DNA from: Hymenoscyphus infarciens
Taxonomy: Eukaryota > Ascomycota > Leotiomycetes > Helotiales > Helotiaceae
DNA length: 64,000 nucleotides
NCBI GenBank assembly: GCA_001414345.1
Contig: LLCB01000204.1
Location: 44,559 to 108,558 of the forward strand
Reading direction: 5' to 3'
A program made the translations under genes and the position numbers. Each line of letters begins with the position of its first letter. The stretch's first letter is position 1. This document shows, piece by piece, positions 31,443 through 43,446 of this stretch. A model generated the notes under the pieces. The model did not search any database. It was not told the origin of the DNA and saw nothing but the letters and a program-made list of their open reading frames with translations.

Positions 31443-32721
31443 ATGCATTTATCAATGGGTCTCGTTCTTGCGCTTAGTTCGCTGAGTCGAGCTTTACTTC
31501 GATTTCAATGTTCGCAACTAGTTGTTCAGAGACTTGATCCTCTTGTAGATCCGGGGAAGATTCCTTCCCCACATGTTCACCAGATCGTTGGCGGGAACTC
31601 TTTCAATGCTACGATGGACCCAAAGAAGGATATGCCGGCAGCTTCCACTTGTACAACTTGCTCGTTCAGCGACGATTTCTCGAATTATTGGACTGGCAAG
31701 TAAAATCCTCGTTAGACTTAAAGCCATGGACGTGGACTAATAGCAACAATCAATCTAGCTATCTTGTATTTCAAAGCGCGAAATGGTACCTACAAGCGGG
31801 TCCCCCAAAAATCCCAGATTAGCGGAGCAATCGCTGGTATAACGGTTTATTACATGCAGGACGCTCTCTACGACCAACAACAAAAATCCAAAGTGAAGTC
31901 CTTCCAACCAGTAAGTACAAAACGCATCATAGAGTAGAAAATTCATAACCGTGAGGATAGGGATTTCGAATGTTCGTCGGCGATGTCAATGCCCGTACAA
32001 AGGAGAAAGTCAAACACTTCAGACAATTGACATATACCTGCATGGACAACGACGGTACCCGGGAACCAGAACTTATGGAATTCCCCAAGCGTGCTTGCCC
32101 TTCTGGTATCATGATCAACCAACGCTTTCCCACATGCTGGGATGGTGTCAATCTCGACAGCCCAAACCATATGGATCACATGGCTTATCCTGAGACTGGT
32201 ACTTTTGAAAGCGGAGGACCATGTCCAGTGTCCCATCCTGTCCGCATGCCTCAAGTTTTGTTCGAGGTCGTTTGGGATACAAAGGCAAGTCCTAAATAAA
32301 TTCGCGGTTTCTAATGTGAGATTTGCTAGTTCTAATATACCTGATTCATAGGCATTCAATAACAAGAATGATTGGCCAGCAGATGGAAGTCAGCCTTTCG
32401 TCTGGTCATTTGGCGATGCGACTGGTTATGCCAACCACGCTGATTACGTTTTCGGCTGGAAAGGTGATGCGCTTCAAAGACTGATGGATACCGCTTGTGT
32501 TGTCAATTGCCCGGCTGCAAATCCAAAGACGCAAAACACTGCTGCGATGAACAAGTGTGTTCAGAAGGCAGTTGTAGATGAGACTGTGGATGGATGTAAG
32601 TTGTCAGTTCTTGTTTTGGTTTTGTTTTCTTTGGTATTGCATTTGAGCCTATGTTGGACTTGCTAATTTATTCTCAGGGCTCACTGCTCTTCCTGGTGGA
32701 TATCAAGCTCAGTATGCTTGA
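31443..32721 (+). CDS. Secreted DUF1996-domain protein
   Basis: Exons are 31443-31695, 31759-31910, 31961-32284, 32352-32595 and 32678-32721, giving 338 aa. A hydrophobic signal segment (MGLVLALSSLSRALL) is followed at once by the family opening, RFQCSQLVVQRLDPLVDPG and PSPHVHQIVGGNSF. Then come CTTCSFSDDFSNYWTA, ILYFKARNGTYKRV, GFRMFVGDVNAR, RACPSGIMINQRFPTCWDG, HMDHMAYP, CPVSHPVRMPQVLFEVVWDT and GYANHADYVFGWKGDALQ, ending in LTALPGGYQAQYA. Family proteins are secreted and often cell-wall associated; their reaction is unknown. Introns 1 and 3 appear to use GC donors (G|GCAAGT), because only these restore the conserved frame. The full conserved set argues for an intact gene. Confidence 0.88.
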
Positions 32722-33293
32722 ATGGTGATATGAGATGGAGGAAAGAGCGAATTCGTTTAGGTTGAGTTGAGATGATTATATGTTTAGTGGGAAATTGGGG
32801 GTGGGACGATGTATATGTTTGACTTCTTAATAAGTGCTCCTTTATTCCTGAATTCACATAGAAGTTGGCTTTTTTTTTACGAAACCTACTCGCCGAAATC
32901 ACTATCTCTGCCCGGAAGCTATAGTGCGGCAGCAGCAACATCTACGCTATTTTCTGGTAACCCGTGAATAGACTCGAACATGTGGCAGGCGAGTAGACCC
33001 TGGGTTTGGTTTCACCTATGATTGCGTTGTGGATACAAGCTTAAGAGATATACCCCTCTGGTATTGATGAATTGAGGAGTGAGAAATTCACTGAGAATAT
33101 TTACGAAGTAGGTTGTATTCCTGAGAAGGTCATGAATATGCACAAGAAGTATAGAAATCTAAAATTACTGGACTATTAAGTCTTTCTATTATTGTAACCT
33201 TGCTTTTCCTACCCTAATTATACGCATAGATACCTAGATGATATCAGCCCCAAGATCTTGCTTGCTCGCCTCGCTTCTGGCCTCCCACAACCT
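32722..33293. other. Spacer between convergent genes
   Basis: 3' regions of the DUF1996 gene and of the S41 protease gene face each other here. No gene was recognised. Confidence 0.4.
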
Positions 33294-36273
33294 TCAAGCA
33301 CCCCCTGGCAACAACAAAACATCCCTCTTATAATTCTTAGCTTTCGACGGGGGAGGCGGTGTGTCGTTTGACGATACAGTGAGCCCAGTATTGCTCTTAC
33401 AAGACGGTGGTAGAGGAACACAATACCCTAGCCTCTTATCTACAGCATGCTTCGGCGTAGTAGGGCTTATCGCTTTGAAAGCCCGACATTTATTACTCTC
33501 GCACATTGATTTGTTGTTCATGTTGCAAAGTAACACGCATGAAGGGGTGTTCGGAAGCTCTTTGCCAGCTTTACTACATGCAGTATAATTGTCAAGACAA
33601 TAGAATGTTGAGGTAGGACATCCTTTCTTGGGCTTAGTGGGGCAAGGTTTATCGAGAAAATCGTCTATTGAGCTGACGGAATATTTAGGGCCGCCGTCGG
33701 CTTTGCCTGTTTCTCCGAGGTTGGGGGAAGAGGATATCATGGACATAATTATCTCTCCTAATTGGGGTTCTGGTGCTTGTACCGCGGGCGCGTTCGCGGA
33801 TACAATGGCGGTATCAGCTGGTGCTGCTGTCTTCGTGGTGTTCGTCTTTGCATAACCGGTTGAGCCTTGAATGCAGAGTTTGGGGTTACTCCAGATCGCA
33901 TCTGCGGCGTGTTGCCAAAGTGCTGTGTAGTTCCACACGGTGGTTGGAGTGTAGTAAATTCGACAATCTGCGGCTTCGTAGGAGAATTGAAGCGGAATAT
34001 CGCTATCTTTACGGATTTGATCACGGAGATTTATGCCCCCGGATGTGATTGAAATGTCCAGGGCTGAGGTGCGGTTGGGTAGGAAGTTTCCCCCGGTTTT
34101 CTTGAAATATTTTAGGAGGGCTTCTGCGTAATTTATGTTTGCGTCCAGATTGTCAGTCATGTCGTAAAAGCGTGCACCACGAGTCAAGCTGTTGCTGTTG
34201 TTAGTACCGTCCAACAAGCGAGGGATTGGGGTGTTGTGACATACCTGGGAGCTTGCATCGGTCCGGTAGATGGAATACCACCCGCTACAACCGTTTTGAC
34301 ACCTCCGTCATGGTGCATCATCTCCATAAATATTGCACAGGTTGAAGAACAGAGAGAGTCGCTGAGAATGATGATATCCTTCGCAGCATATGGTTGGGCT
34401 TCAGAGGCTGATTTAGTGTCGAAACCACTGAGCGAGAACTCTTCCGTAGAAGACCCTACGAACAAGGTGTTAAAGAGGTGACTTGAGAGGTTATACCGTT
34501 GCTATCTTTATCTTAGCCACATGATTCTTCGTCATAGGAATCAAGCTTTGCTTACAGGTGTAGTAAAAGCGTCTTTACTCTTCTGATTGGGCCCGAAGAA
34601 CTCCGCCCACGAACTGAAATTTCGGTTGGTATTATCATTTACCCGATTTATCGACACCCATTCATTAGTAAATAAGGAGATATAATCGGGGTCTGTAGGA
34701 TGAAGCGTTTCAAAATACGACGATATTGCTTTTCCTATACTGTTCGCTGGGGAATGGGCCCGTAGCCTACTTCCTCCATACGGATCGACGCGAGGAAAGA
34801 ATTGCTTAAAGACATCGTAAGCGAGAAGGATGTCTCCGCCGAAATTTTGTTGTAGGTCAATCACGACTTTAGTCATACCGGCAGCTTTACTCTTTTTGAG
34901 AAAAGCTTTGATTGTTCTGGTGAAGGTATCAATATCGTCACCAGAGGCGTCGAAAGTCGGAATGCTTAGGACTGCTGTAGAAGATTGCTTAAGGAAGTAC
35001 CCAGATATTGATCCGCCTCCGTAAGTACCGAAATCATCTTGCACAACATCCGCAATTTTGGGATAAGATTTGTGATCCCAACCAGTTGGCGTAGGTTCCG
35101 TTGTTGATGTTGCTGTTGCAGTTGCAGAAATTGAGCTGGTGATACTCGTTGGAGTTGACTCGTCGTGTGCATCTTCTTCTTCTTCTGGGGCTGGCGTGGA
35201 ATCATCATCGTAATAATCAGCAAAAGGCCGAAAGGAAGCTGGATAATGTCCTAGAACAAAGAGATTGTAGAAATCCCCTCCAGTTTGCAGGGGTCCGGTT
35301 TCTCCAGGTCCATTGTATACCGCTAGCCATGGTGTAGGCCCTATTTGTTTCCCATCTTCTCGAGTGAAAATTAAAGACTCGCCTGGATAGAAGCTTGCGT
35401 CACCTGTCCAAATGCTGGTGAGAGCTTGGATGTCGAGTGATGGACTGGCCATTACTTGATTGAATTCTGAGTGTGGCTCGAGAGAGCCGAATGCATTTTG
35501 CTCGGCAAAAGCGCGTATAAAATCTACTGCATTTATGCCGTTGATTTTGGAAATCGCTGCTGGCAATGGAGTCTTGTCTTCTTGGTATGCTATGATATCG
35601 TCTGTATAGTATTAGCATCAACTCACGAGTCATACGAGTAGTATAGGGAAATAAAGAACAATCCAAAAACTACCTTTGAAATGTATCTTTGGCAGTTCTA
35701 TGCCGTCGCGCGAGACGGAGACAATTGCATAAGGCGCGCCAAAAGAGAAGGCGCCAAAGATTCCCCAAACAAGATCCAGATGGTCATCATGAGCAGCAAA
35801 GAATAATTTCTGAACAGCAACTTCGAATTCATACTCATTCTTGTAGGTCCCACTGTTCACATTATGTTGAATGATTTTCAAACCACCAACGAGGTCCACT
35901 GCTGGTTGTTGATATCCAGTTGGTGGATCTTTGAGATAGTTCAGTGTCGACTGAAACTGCAGTGTGTCGTTGAGATACGACACGAATTTAGTGGCAACAG
36001 CCGCGTTGAAAGGGACTGACACCCAGCAGTCGTAAACTGCTTTTGCTTCAAATATCGTGGCTGCAATTGAAAGTTGGTCGAGTTCAGTACACCATTGAAC
36101 GATTACTTACTTCCGTTCACCCTCAGATCATCCATAAGGACTCCACATGGCGATGGAGTGGTTGCCCTTGCGTATTTCGTTCCAGGGGAAGGTGCCGCGT
36201 AGGTGAAGCTGCCTGTAACTAAATAAAAGGAGAGAATGCGAACACATGCCGGTAAAAGTGAAGTTCGTAACAT
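33294..36273 (-). CDS. Secreted S41-family (tail-specific / CPAF-type) serine protease
   Basis: Exons in transcript order are 36111-36273, 35674-36060, 34556-35601, 34245-34501 and 33294-34194, giving 917 aa. The ATG at 36271-36273 opens a signal peptide (MLRTSLLPACVRILSFYLV). An N-terminal domain follows (PFNAAVATKFVSYLNDTLQF, YLKDPPTGY, PAVDLVGGL, then HDDHLDLVWG). A Thr/Ser-rich linker (about residues 340-370) leads to the peptidase core, with KVVIDLQQNFGGDILLAYD. Its nucleophile region is DIIILSDSLCSSTCAIFMEM (Ser584 or Ser585), and VVAGGIPSTGPMQA follows. The C-terminal 150 residues are cysteine-rich (PTKPKKGC, CVLLCNMNNKSMC), beyond the usual catalytic unit. No GPI-type tail is visible. 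The splice of exons 3-4 (TTP|QRYNLSS) was chosen for frame and similarity. Substrate is unknown; extracellular or wall location is inferred. Confidence 0.85.
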
Positions 36274-37489
36274 TTTCTACAAGTCCCTGACCCGAAAGTA
36301 CGAAATAAGTGACTTCAAATTTGACAAGAGGAACAGATGAGAGTCTAAACGGAGACAAAAGAGAATTTAACAATCCCCATCACCAGACCGTAAACAGTGA
36401 CCAAGAAACAGCGCATCATGGAATACATCTAATTTCAAATGCGAGGGGCTGAATCCCATCGAAGGATTTGTGGCATGCAGGATGATGAAGGCCTAAAGAG
36501 GCAACCTCCGCATCGCGGCAACAGGGTTACATAAAACAGCCCCTCCTTTTGAGATTGCTTCCGACTGGAACCCAACAGGGCTGAATTTTAGGTTCGGAAC
36601 CGAGGATGTGGTAAGGTTAGTATGTACAGTAATTGTGGAGGAGTAAACGAAAATATATGCTAACAACTTTCGTAGACAACGACATTCTGGTATCGTAACT
36701 TTGTTAAGTATTGTAAGGAGAAGGCCAACAGCAGAAACTGGACTTACGGAAATAACTAGTTTCCGAAGGGCATATTTCTGCTGGGGGCCAAACGAACCTT
36801 GTCCTATCGCTACAGAGCACTTTCACAATCCTCTCCGCTTCAAACTCAACTGTGCCGCAGCAGAATTTCAATCCGGAGAGCCGAGACAGGCTCAAAACTT
36901 TGGATATGATCTCCTTCTTTCGTGGGATGTTTGTGTGTGACTTGACTAAGTTCAAGCTAGAGTCTGAATCATAATTGGGAGTGAGGTTGTAACAAAGTTT
37001 GGAGAGGTTGTGGAGCAGATCAGGTGATAAGTACGGAAAGTGAAACAAAGTCTAGCCTAAATAGGCCTTTTTATGCGCCTGAGGTGGCTGAGGCGCATTT
37101 TTTCCTCGTAAAGTCGTTTATACAAACCAATGATAAGCCACGTCATATTACTTCGGAATCCTTCGATTCAAAATCGAAAAGCGGCGAGGAAAGTTTGACC
37201 ATACAACGTTGCAGATCAAGTTTAATGCGGAAATTCACGTCAATTAAAAGCATGCCGCTCTACCTCACACAAAGGAAGCTTCGGGGAAGCTTCGGGTACA
37301 CCCTTCCGGCAATAAGGCTGATTGTTAATCTGACCTAACGGAACAAATGCCATCTTGCGTCGTGGAAGATATACAGAACGACTCGTTGCTTTCAGCCTCG
37401 AGCTTGTAATATTCCTGTACATGTACATCGAAAGCTGCCAAAATCAGATCAGGATTCCAACGAGGGGCTAAGACCATATCTGTACCACA
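36274..37489. other. Divergent intergenic region
   Basis: Promoter side of both the protease gene and the NLR-like gene. A small duplication (GAAGCTTCGGG twice, about 37275-37300) is the only structure noticed. No gene was recognised. Confidence 0.4.
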
Positions 37490-40400
37490 ATGGACCCTCT
37501 CTCGGTCATAGCCAGCAGCATCGCCATCTTTGATGCCATCAAAGATTTCAAACGCTACGCAGAAGATGTCATCAACGCGGGAAAAGAAAAGGAAGAGTTC
37601 CGGTACCGAATGGCCAGCGTAGAGGTCGTTTCCAAGGCACTCAAAGATTTAGAATCTGGATCTGAACATCCCGCCGAAGCGTGGCTGAGAGTATGTCTCC
37701 AAGACCAAAACTCCCCGCTCGTCGGTTTGGTGAAGACGATGAAACTGGTGTCGGAAAGTCTGAAAACAAAGGGCTCGAAGAAGATCGTGAAAAAAGGGCC
37801 GAAATTCATGCGAGTAATTAAGAGTTTTCGGAAACAAGACGTGAAATGGCACTCGCAAAAGGAAGATTTGGAGAAACTATTTGATACTATTAATACGTAT
37901 TGCCAAAGTATCAACACAACTCTGACTACCGTCGGAATTGAATACGCAAGAGAAACAAAGAAAGATACCACGATACTCCGGCATGATTCGGACATGAGGA
38001 AGGAGGCAGAAGAACGAAGCGAGATCGAGAAATGGCTTTCTCCATTGGATTTCCGCGCCCGTCAGAGCGAAGTCTTCAAATTAGCTGCTCCGAAAACGGG
38101 GCAGTGGTTTTTAGACCTTCCGGAATTCCAAGCATGGAAAGATGGGTTTATCAACACCCTGCCTTGTTATGGAGAAATGGGAACGGGAAAAGTATAATTT
38201 CGACTCCTTCGATATTCATCTTCTAATTGGTTGATAGACTGTTCTTTCTTCTATAATAATCGAACACATGAAGTCACAAACTCGACCGACGCCGATACTT
38301 GCTATATACCTTGACAAGACACCGGCTGATTCCCATAATCGCCATAACTTGATAGGTAGTCTGATAAAGCAAATCATTCAGTTCAAAAACTGCAGCTGCA
38401 GCTCCACTTCAGTCTATCATGCGTGGCGCCAATCGCGGGCAAACGGCGGTTCCCCAACCATGAACCAATTAATCTCTATATTTAATGTGAGCAAAAGACC
38501 CCTCCCTTTAAGAAAAGCAAGTGGCAATTTGTTAGATACTAATCAAAATATGCAGGACGAAATACAAGCGTACAAACTTGTGCATATCGTTGTGGATTCC
38601 CTTGACGCGGCGGTGGTCGACACAAGAAATTTCATAAAACAAGGACTGCGACAAATTTCATCAAAAATCAAACTTCTAACAACAACAAGAGGCGATGAAG
38701 ATCAGAAACCCAGGCCAAGAAACTGCGACGTCTGTAAAGAGGAAGATTTGGACTTTTTCTACGAGTGTAAAGGTTGCGGGAAAGGAGAAACCCGTTTTGA
38801 CCTATGTTCAAGTTGTGAAGCTGAAGGGGAAGAATGCGCCAACGATCCAAAACATACATTTGGTCCGCCAGATACCCTTCAAGTTACCATACGCGCACCG
38901 GAGGAAGACCTGGCCTCCTACATCACAGCAAAAGTCAAAGAACAGATGCCCCCAACGGAGGATGGAATTGACCCGGATATGACTGCTGTCGACAGCGTCT
39001 CAACACCACTGGGACAAGCGTGCTCTCAGGATAAAACTTTGCTGGGTTCCATAACGAGCTCCATCGTTCAAAATTCTAATGGGAAATTCCTACTTGCGAA
39101 ACTGTATATCAACTCGTTATCCGAGTTATGGATACCTAATGATATCTGTAACGCGGCCGAGTCTCTTAACTTCAATCGATACGACCTCGCAGAAACAATC
39201 AACAAATTATACGATGCTGATCTTTCTGAACGAATTTCACAACTTAGCTCTGCTAAACAAGCATTTACGAAGAGAATTTTATCTATTGTTTACTACGCGA
39301 AGAGAGACTTGCGATTCAAGGAGTTACAACAGGCACTTGCCGTGAGAGAAGGACAATTCAACTATGATGTAGGCAACGAAGCACGCCGAAACGACATTCT
39401 CAATATGACAAAAGGTTTTATCACAATCGGTCGTGATTGTGGAGAAATAGTGCGATTCGATGACCGTACTTTGACTGAATATTTCGATCAGAGTCGGGAC
39501 AGATGGTTCCCAGACGGAGAAGCTCAAATCGCCCGCATTTGTCTCATTTATCTGAACTTCAAAGATCTCGCCAGTCCTTGCGAGCCCATCGATTTCCCCG
39601 AAAGAGAGAATAAACATATATTTCTTTCCTATGTCGTCGATAATTGGGGCGACCATGTGCGAAATTCTGGTGACAAACTTGTGGCTGAAGCAGCGACAAA
39701 GTTTCTACAGGACGACTCAAGGAGAGAAGCATACATTCAAGCAGCGTGGGAAAGTAAGACACAACAACACCAAAAATGGGATATCAGAAGAAATATCCAT
39801 GCTCTCCACATTTGCGCCTGGTTCAATCTGTGGAAACTTATACCAGGTCTCTTCGACGTTCTCAATGTTGATGTTCGTGAACCAACATTCAATCAAAGTG
39901 CATTGATGTATGCCTGTCGAAGGGGTAATCTTGAAGTTGCTCGCGAGCTGCTGTCGTTGGGGGCTTCGGTAAATATGCAATCATCTCGAGGACGCTCTGC
40001 CTTGCATGAAGCTATCATTCACGGGCATAACGATATGGTAGACCTTCTGTTGAACACCAAGATACTTGGTCAGAGCATAGATATCAACCTGAAATACACA
40101 AGAGGCAACAGCCGAACACCCCTCATGATGGCCATACGTGGAGGGGATGAATCAAAACAAATGGCCTATGCTTTACTGAAGCACCCCGAGGTTGAGATCA
40201 ATCTCGTAGATCAATCTGGCGATACTGCATTGTCTCTTGCGACCTGGGAAGATTCCCAGGATTTGCTCGATGCCATTTTGGATTCCAAAGGCGTGGATGT
40301 CGATACCATAGAAAAAGTTGGTGGCCGATCTCCATTGATTTCTGCAGCCGGGCAAGGAAAAGAAGCGATGGTATCCTCTCTGTTAGCCCACAAAGCGTCT

Positions 40401-41660
40401 ATCGATTTGAAAGACAAAAGAGGTGGAACTGCTGCTTTTAGAGCAGTCGAAGGAGGTCATATTGTCACCCTCGAAGTTCTCATGAAGCACAATACAAATA
40501 TTTTCATCAAAGACGAAGAGGGACGCACACTAATGCACCGTGCCGCCGAGAAAAACCAATGCGAGATGGTGAGAATACTGAAGTCTCGTGGCTTGGATGT
40601 CAATTCTGTTGACAAGTACGGCATGACACCAGTACACCGAGCATGTGAACTCGATCAGCTTCAAGCGGCTGAAATCCTTTTAGAACTGGGGGCAGACTTA
40701 TCTATAAAAGATTCTGCTCAGCGAACGCCATTTAACGCTGCGTGGCAATTTGGAAATACAGATCTCATGAATCTCTGCCTCAAAAAAAGTAACAATCGTC
40801 AAGATGACGAAGTTCAGTTCACCAATCCAGAGGAGCTACCTATCTGGTCTCTGGCCTCATCGCATAATCTCGCTCTCTTGAGCGCGACTTTACAAACAAG
40901 GAACGATGACTTCTTACTCAAACAAGTGGGTACAGAAAGGACTGCATTGCACTGCGCTATCATGAGCAACGATGACGAAACAGCATATCTCGTCTTAGAA
41001 TTCCTCCTTAATTCCCCCGCAAAAATCTTCTTAAACGAACCAGATAGAAACAAATCAACACCACTTCATCTTGCAGCTGAACGGCAGCACCTCGATTGCA
41101 CACGGCTTCTTCTGAGTAAAAATTCCAAGCTCAACGAAAAAGACACTTTTGGTCGCACGCCACTCTTTCAAGCCTTCGTAAACGGCCATCTCAACGTCGC
41201 CGTCGCACTCGTCGAAGCCGGCGCCGAAATAGAAATTGCCTCTCGGGTAGACAAAGAACAACTACTATTCTCCGCCATCGAGCTCGGGAATACCAAAGCG
41301 GTCGAGAATCTCATGAAATATGGCGCCGACCACATCTCACCAGATGAATATGGCCGAACTCCGAAATCTCTCGCCAAGAAGCAGAATAATGAGGCGATTT
41401 TGAGGGTGATGGATCCTTATAAGAGCGGTTTTGGCCAGGTTGTTGGTCCCGGGAAGGCGAGTACTGGTGTGAAAACCCTTACGACTGAGTTGGGGTCGCT
41501 TAGTGAGGAGTTGCCCGATTTGCCAGCGGTGCCAGTGGATTTGAAGGAGATACCTTTTAGGCCGTTCAAGTCGCCTCATTTGGAGGGCTTACCATGGGCG
41601 GTTGAGGAGAAACACGAACGGAGTGGCAATATTGAAACGAGGGTGTTGGTGTGCGGGTAG
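37490..41660 (+). CDS. NLR-like protein: N-terminal helical domain, NACHT-type NTPase with embedded ZZ-like finger, ankyrin repeats
   Basis: Exons are 37490-38191, 38238-38486 and 38556-41660, about 1351 aa. The second intron (GTGAGC...TACTAATC...GCAG, 69 bp) is in frame, so retention would add 23 residues. MDPLSVIASSIAIFDAIKDF is the helical N-terminus usual in fungal STAND proteins. The P-loop GEMGTGKT (residues 228-235) is rebuilt by splicing between K and T. A Walker-B-like LVHIVVDSLDA lies near 330. At about 373-419, just after LLTTTRGDED, sits a zinc-binding insert with three C-x2-C pairs plus C and H (CDVC, CKGC, CSSC), resembling a ZZ finger. A winged-helix-like region follows. From about 762 to 1256 there are at least a dozen ankyrin repeats (GRSALHEAIIHGHNDMVDLL, KSTPLHLAAERQHLDCTRLL). 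Relatives act in non-self recognition and cell death, but the role here is unproven. Confidence 0.88.
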
Positions 41661-42615
41661 GTGGGTGGAGCAAAAGCCGTGCGGCTACACTCTCTCAAAG
41701 TATCAATCTCGATCACGCCACCGCGATTGATTTTGGACCACAGGATACTATATGTATTAGAAGGGCGATTTCTAAGTTGGGAGGGGGGTTGTACTCTGGC
41801 TAATGGTCCGTGCCTATGGCATGGTGGGTTCGAAGTGAGGGAAGCCTGAGCCAAGGAAGCAACCTCCACTCTCACAATAATTACCTCCCTACCAGGTGGC
41901 TCGACCCAACACTCTTAGCACCTCGCTTGTCACTGACCCTCGCGATACTCCATTGCTTCTGCCTTGTTGACACGTCGACACTCGATTCCTTGTCGGCCAC
42001 TCTACTGGTCGCTCCGTTGCTCTTGACAACACCTCAATCCGCCTACCGTTTGCATGAACAGTATCTACTGCGCCTGGAAAGGATCCGGTAGTTTGAGTTG
42101 ATTTCTAGCTTTATACATTTCATTCAAATCTCTTATATGATTTCAAAAAGTGAATGGAAGGGGTATCCTCCGTAGTAGGTCAAATTTTTCAAGAATGAGA
42201 ACTTTTAGAGGAATAAAACTTCCTTCTGATTGATATATGGAAGGCCAAGGTTATTTATGGCGAGAAACAGAGTTAATCCTTATAAGTTTGTGAGGAAAAT
42301 AAGTGAAGTCGGTGGATAGTAACAAGAAAGGCAGTTGGAGGAGCAAATCAAGTCCACGTCATTTGATTCAGGAATATCTAACATTTTTCTCATCAGCTCA
42401 GGTTGATTAAATGCAGTTGATAGCATTACGACAGGCGGTATGTCTTTCCTACCATTAAGTCTGGCAAGGCAAGAAAATGATAGGTGCTGGTTGACTGGTA
42501 ATGAGCGAAGAGAGCGGTGATGCATATAAGAATTACACGAAACAGATCAGCCTACTAGCATTACGACCACGCGGGATTTAAGAAATGCCCCAGATTGAAT
42601 ATTGTGACTAAATAG
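41661..42615. other. Spacer downstream of the NLR-like gene
   Basis: No supported gene. A - strand open frame at 42280-42525 has no recognised relatives. Confidence 0.35.
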
Positions 42616-43446
42616 ATGCAAAGCCGACGACGTAACGAGATCGGAGATACACAACACGGTCCATCAATCAGGAGTTTGATTCACGAACCACGATTGACCA
42701 GCATGAGCCAACCAACCGCCTCTGGTGGCCTGGCATCTGGCACATCGATCGAAGCCGGGCCGTCCTTTCTACAGATGGTCCGAGGAATTGTTTGGCGTTG
42801 GACAAGACAAATGAGCTTCCATTACATTACCCCGCACTTATGTACCCGAAAGTACTTGTACTATTGTGAGCCAAAATTATTTTGGGAGGATCTTGAAAAT
42901 TACTTCGTTCCTACCAAGGTATCCCAACAATTCTTTGTCGAGTAGTAAGCTGTCTTCAAAGAGTAGACCCATATTTCAACCCATGGTATTGTGCCACTCG
43001 CATGACATCCATATTCGTCTCCTGTTGATTGAATTTGGTTATAGGCTAACTTTCGACAGATAAATGCTCTCAAAAAGGATGTGCAACGGCAAAAGAGACT
43101 GATCGGTCTGGTGGTATCACACGTAAGCCTTTCAATACTAATCCATCTACTCATATGTCTTCATTTTTAATTTGGTATTACTAGATGCCCCTTCCGATTA
43201 TATATGCCAAGGTTCAAACTGCACAAAACAATGCCTTCAAAGGAGCTTCTATTGTGAGACACGTAAGCAACTTCTTAATCTTTTGCCTTTTTCTCGGTTC
43301 GTACTGGAAAGCTACTATCGCAGACACTGCGGTCGGGGGTTGTACTTGTGCATCGGGTAGACATTCAGTTGATGGACCCGAGTATAGAGTTGATGATCAT
43401 GAGGAAGGGTGTCCATATTCTTAGGAGTCATAGGCATGAATCTTAA
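42616..43446 (+). CDS. Possible small orphan gene, four exons
   Basis: A tentative model of exons 42616-42918, 43060-43122, 43185-43262 and 43324-43446 gives 188 aa with every intron in phase 0. The donors are GTATCC, GTAAGC and GTAAGC, and the acceptors are ACAG, CTAG and GCAG. If the last intron is kept, the frame instead ends at 43424. The first exon contains a tryptophan/aromatic-rich segment (MVRGIVWRWTRQMSFHY, then YLYYCEPKLFWEDLENYF). The second is a charged helix (ALKKDVQRQKRLIGLVV). No signal peptide, membrane span or known domain was recognised. Consistent intron phases are the main support. It could also be a decayed gene or chance. Confidence 0.3.

Noticed and set aside
31696..31703. 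GT donor (GGCAA|GTAAAA) for intron 1 of the DUF1996 gene
   Set aside because: It shifts the frame and destroys the conserved ILYFKARNG segment, whereas the GC donor restores it.
36128..36373. 81-codon frame as the start of the S41 protease
   Set aside because: It is in a different frame from the conserved exon; the ATG at 36271-36273 gives a proper signal peptide in the correct frame.
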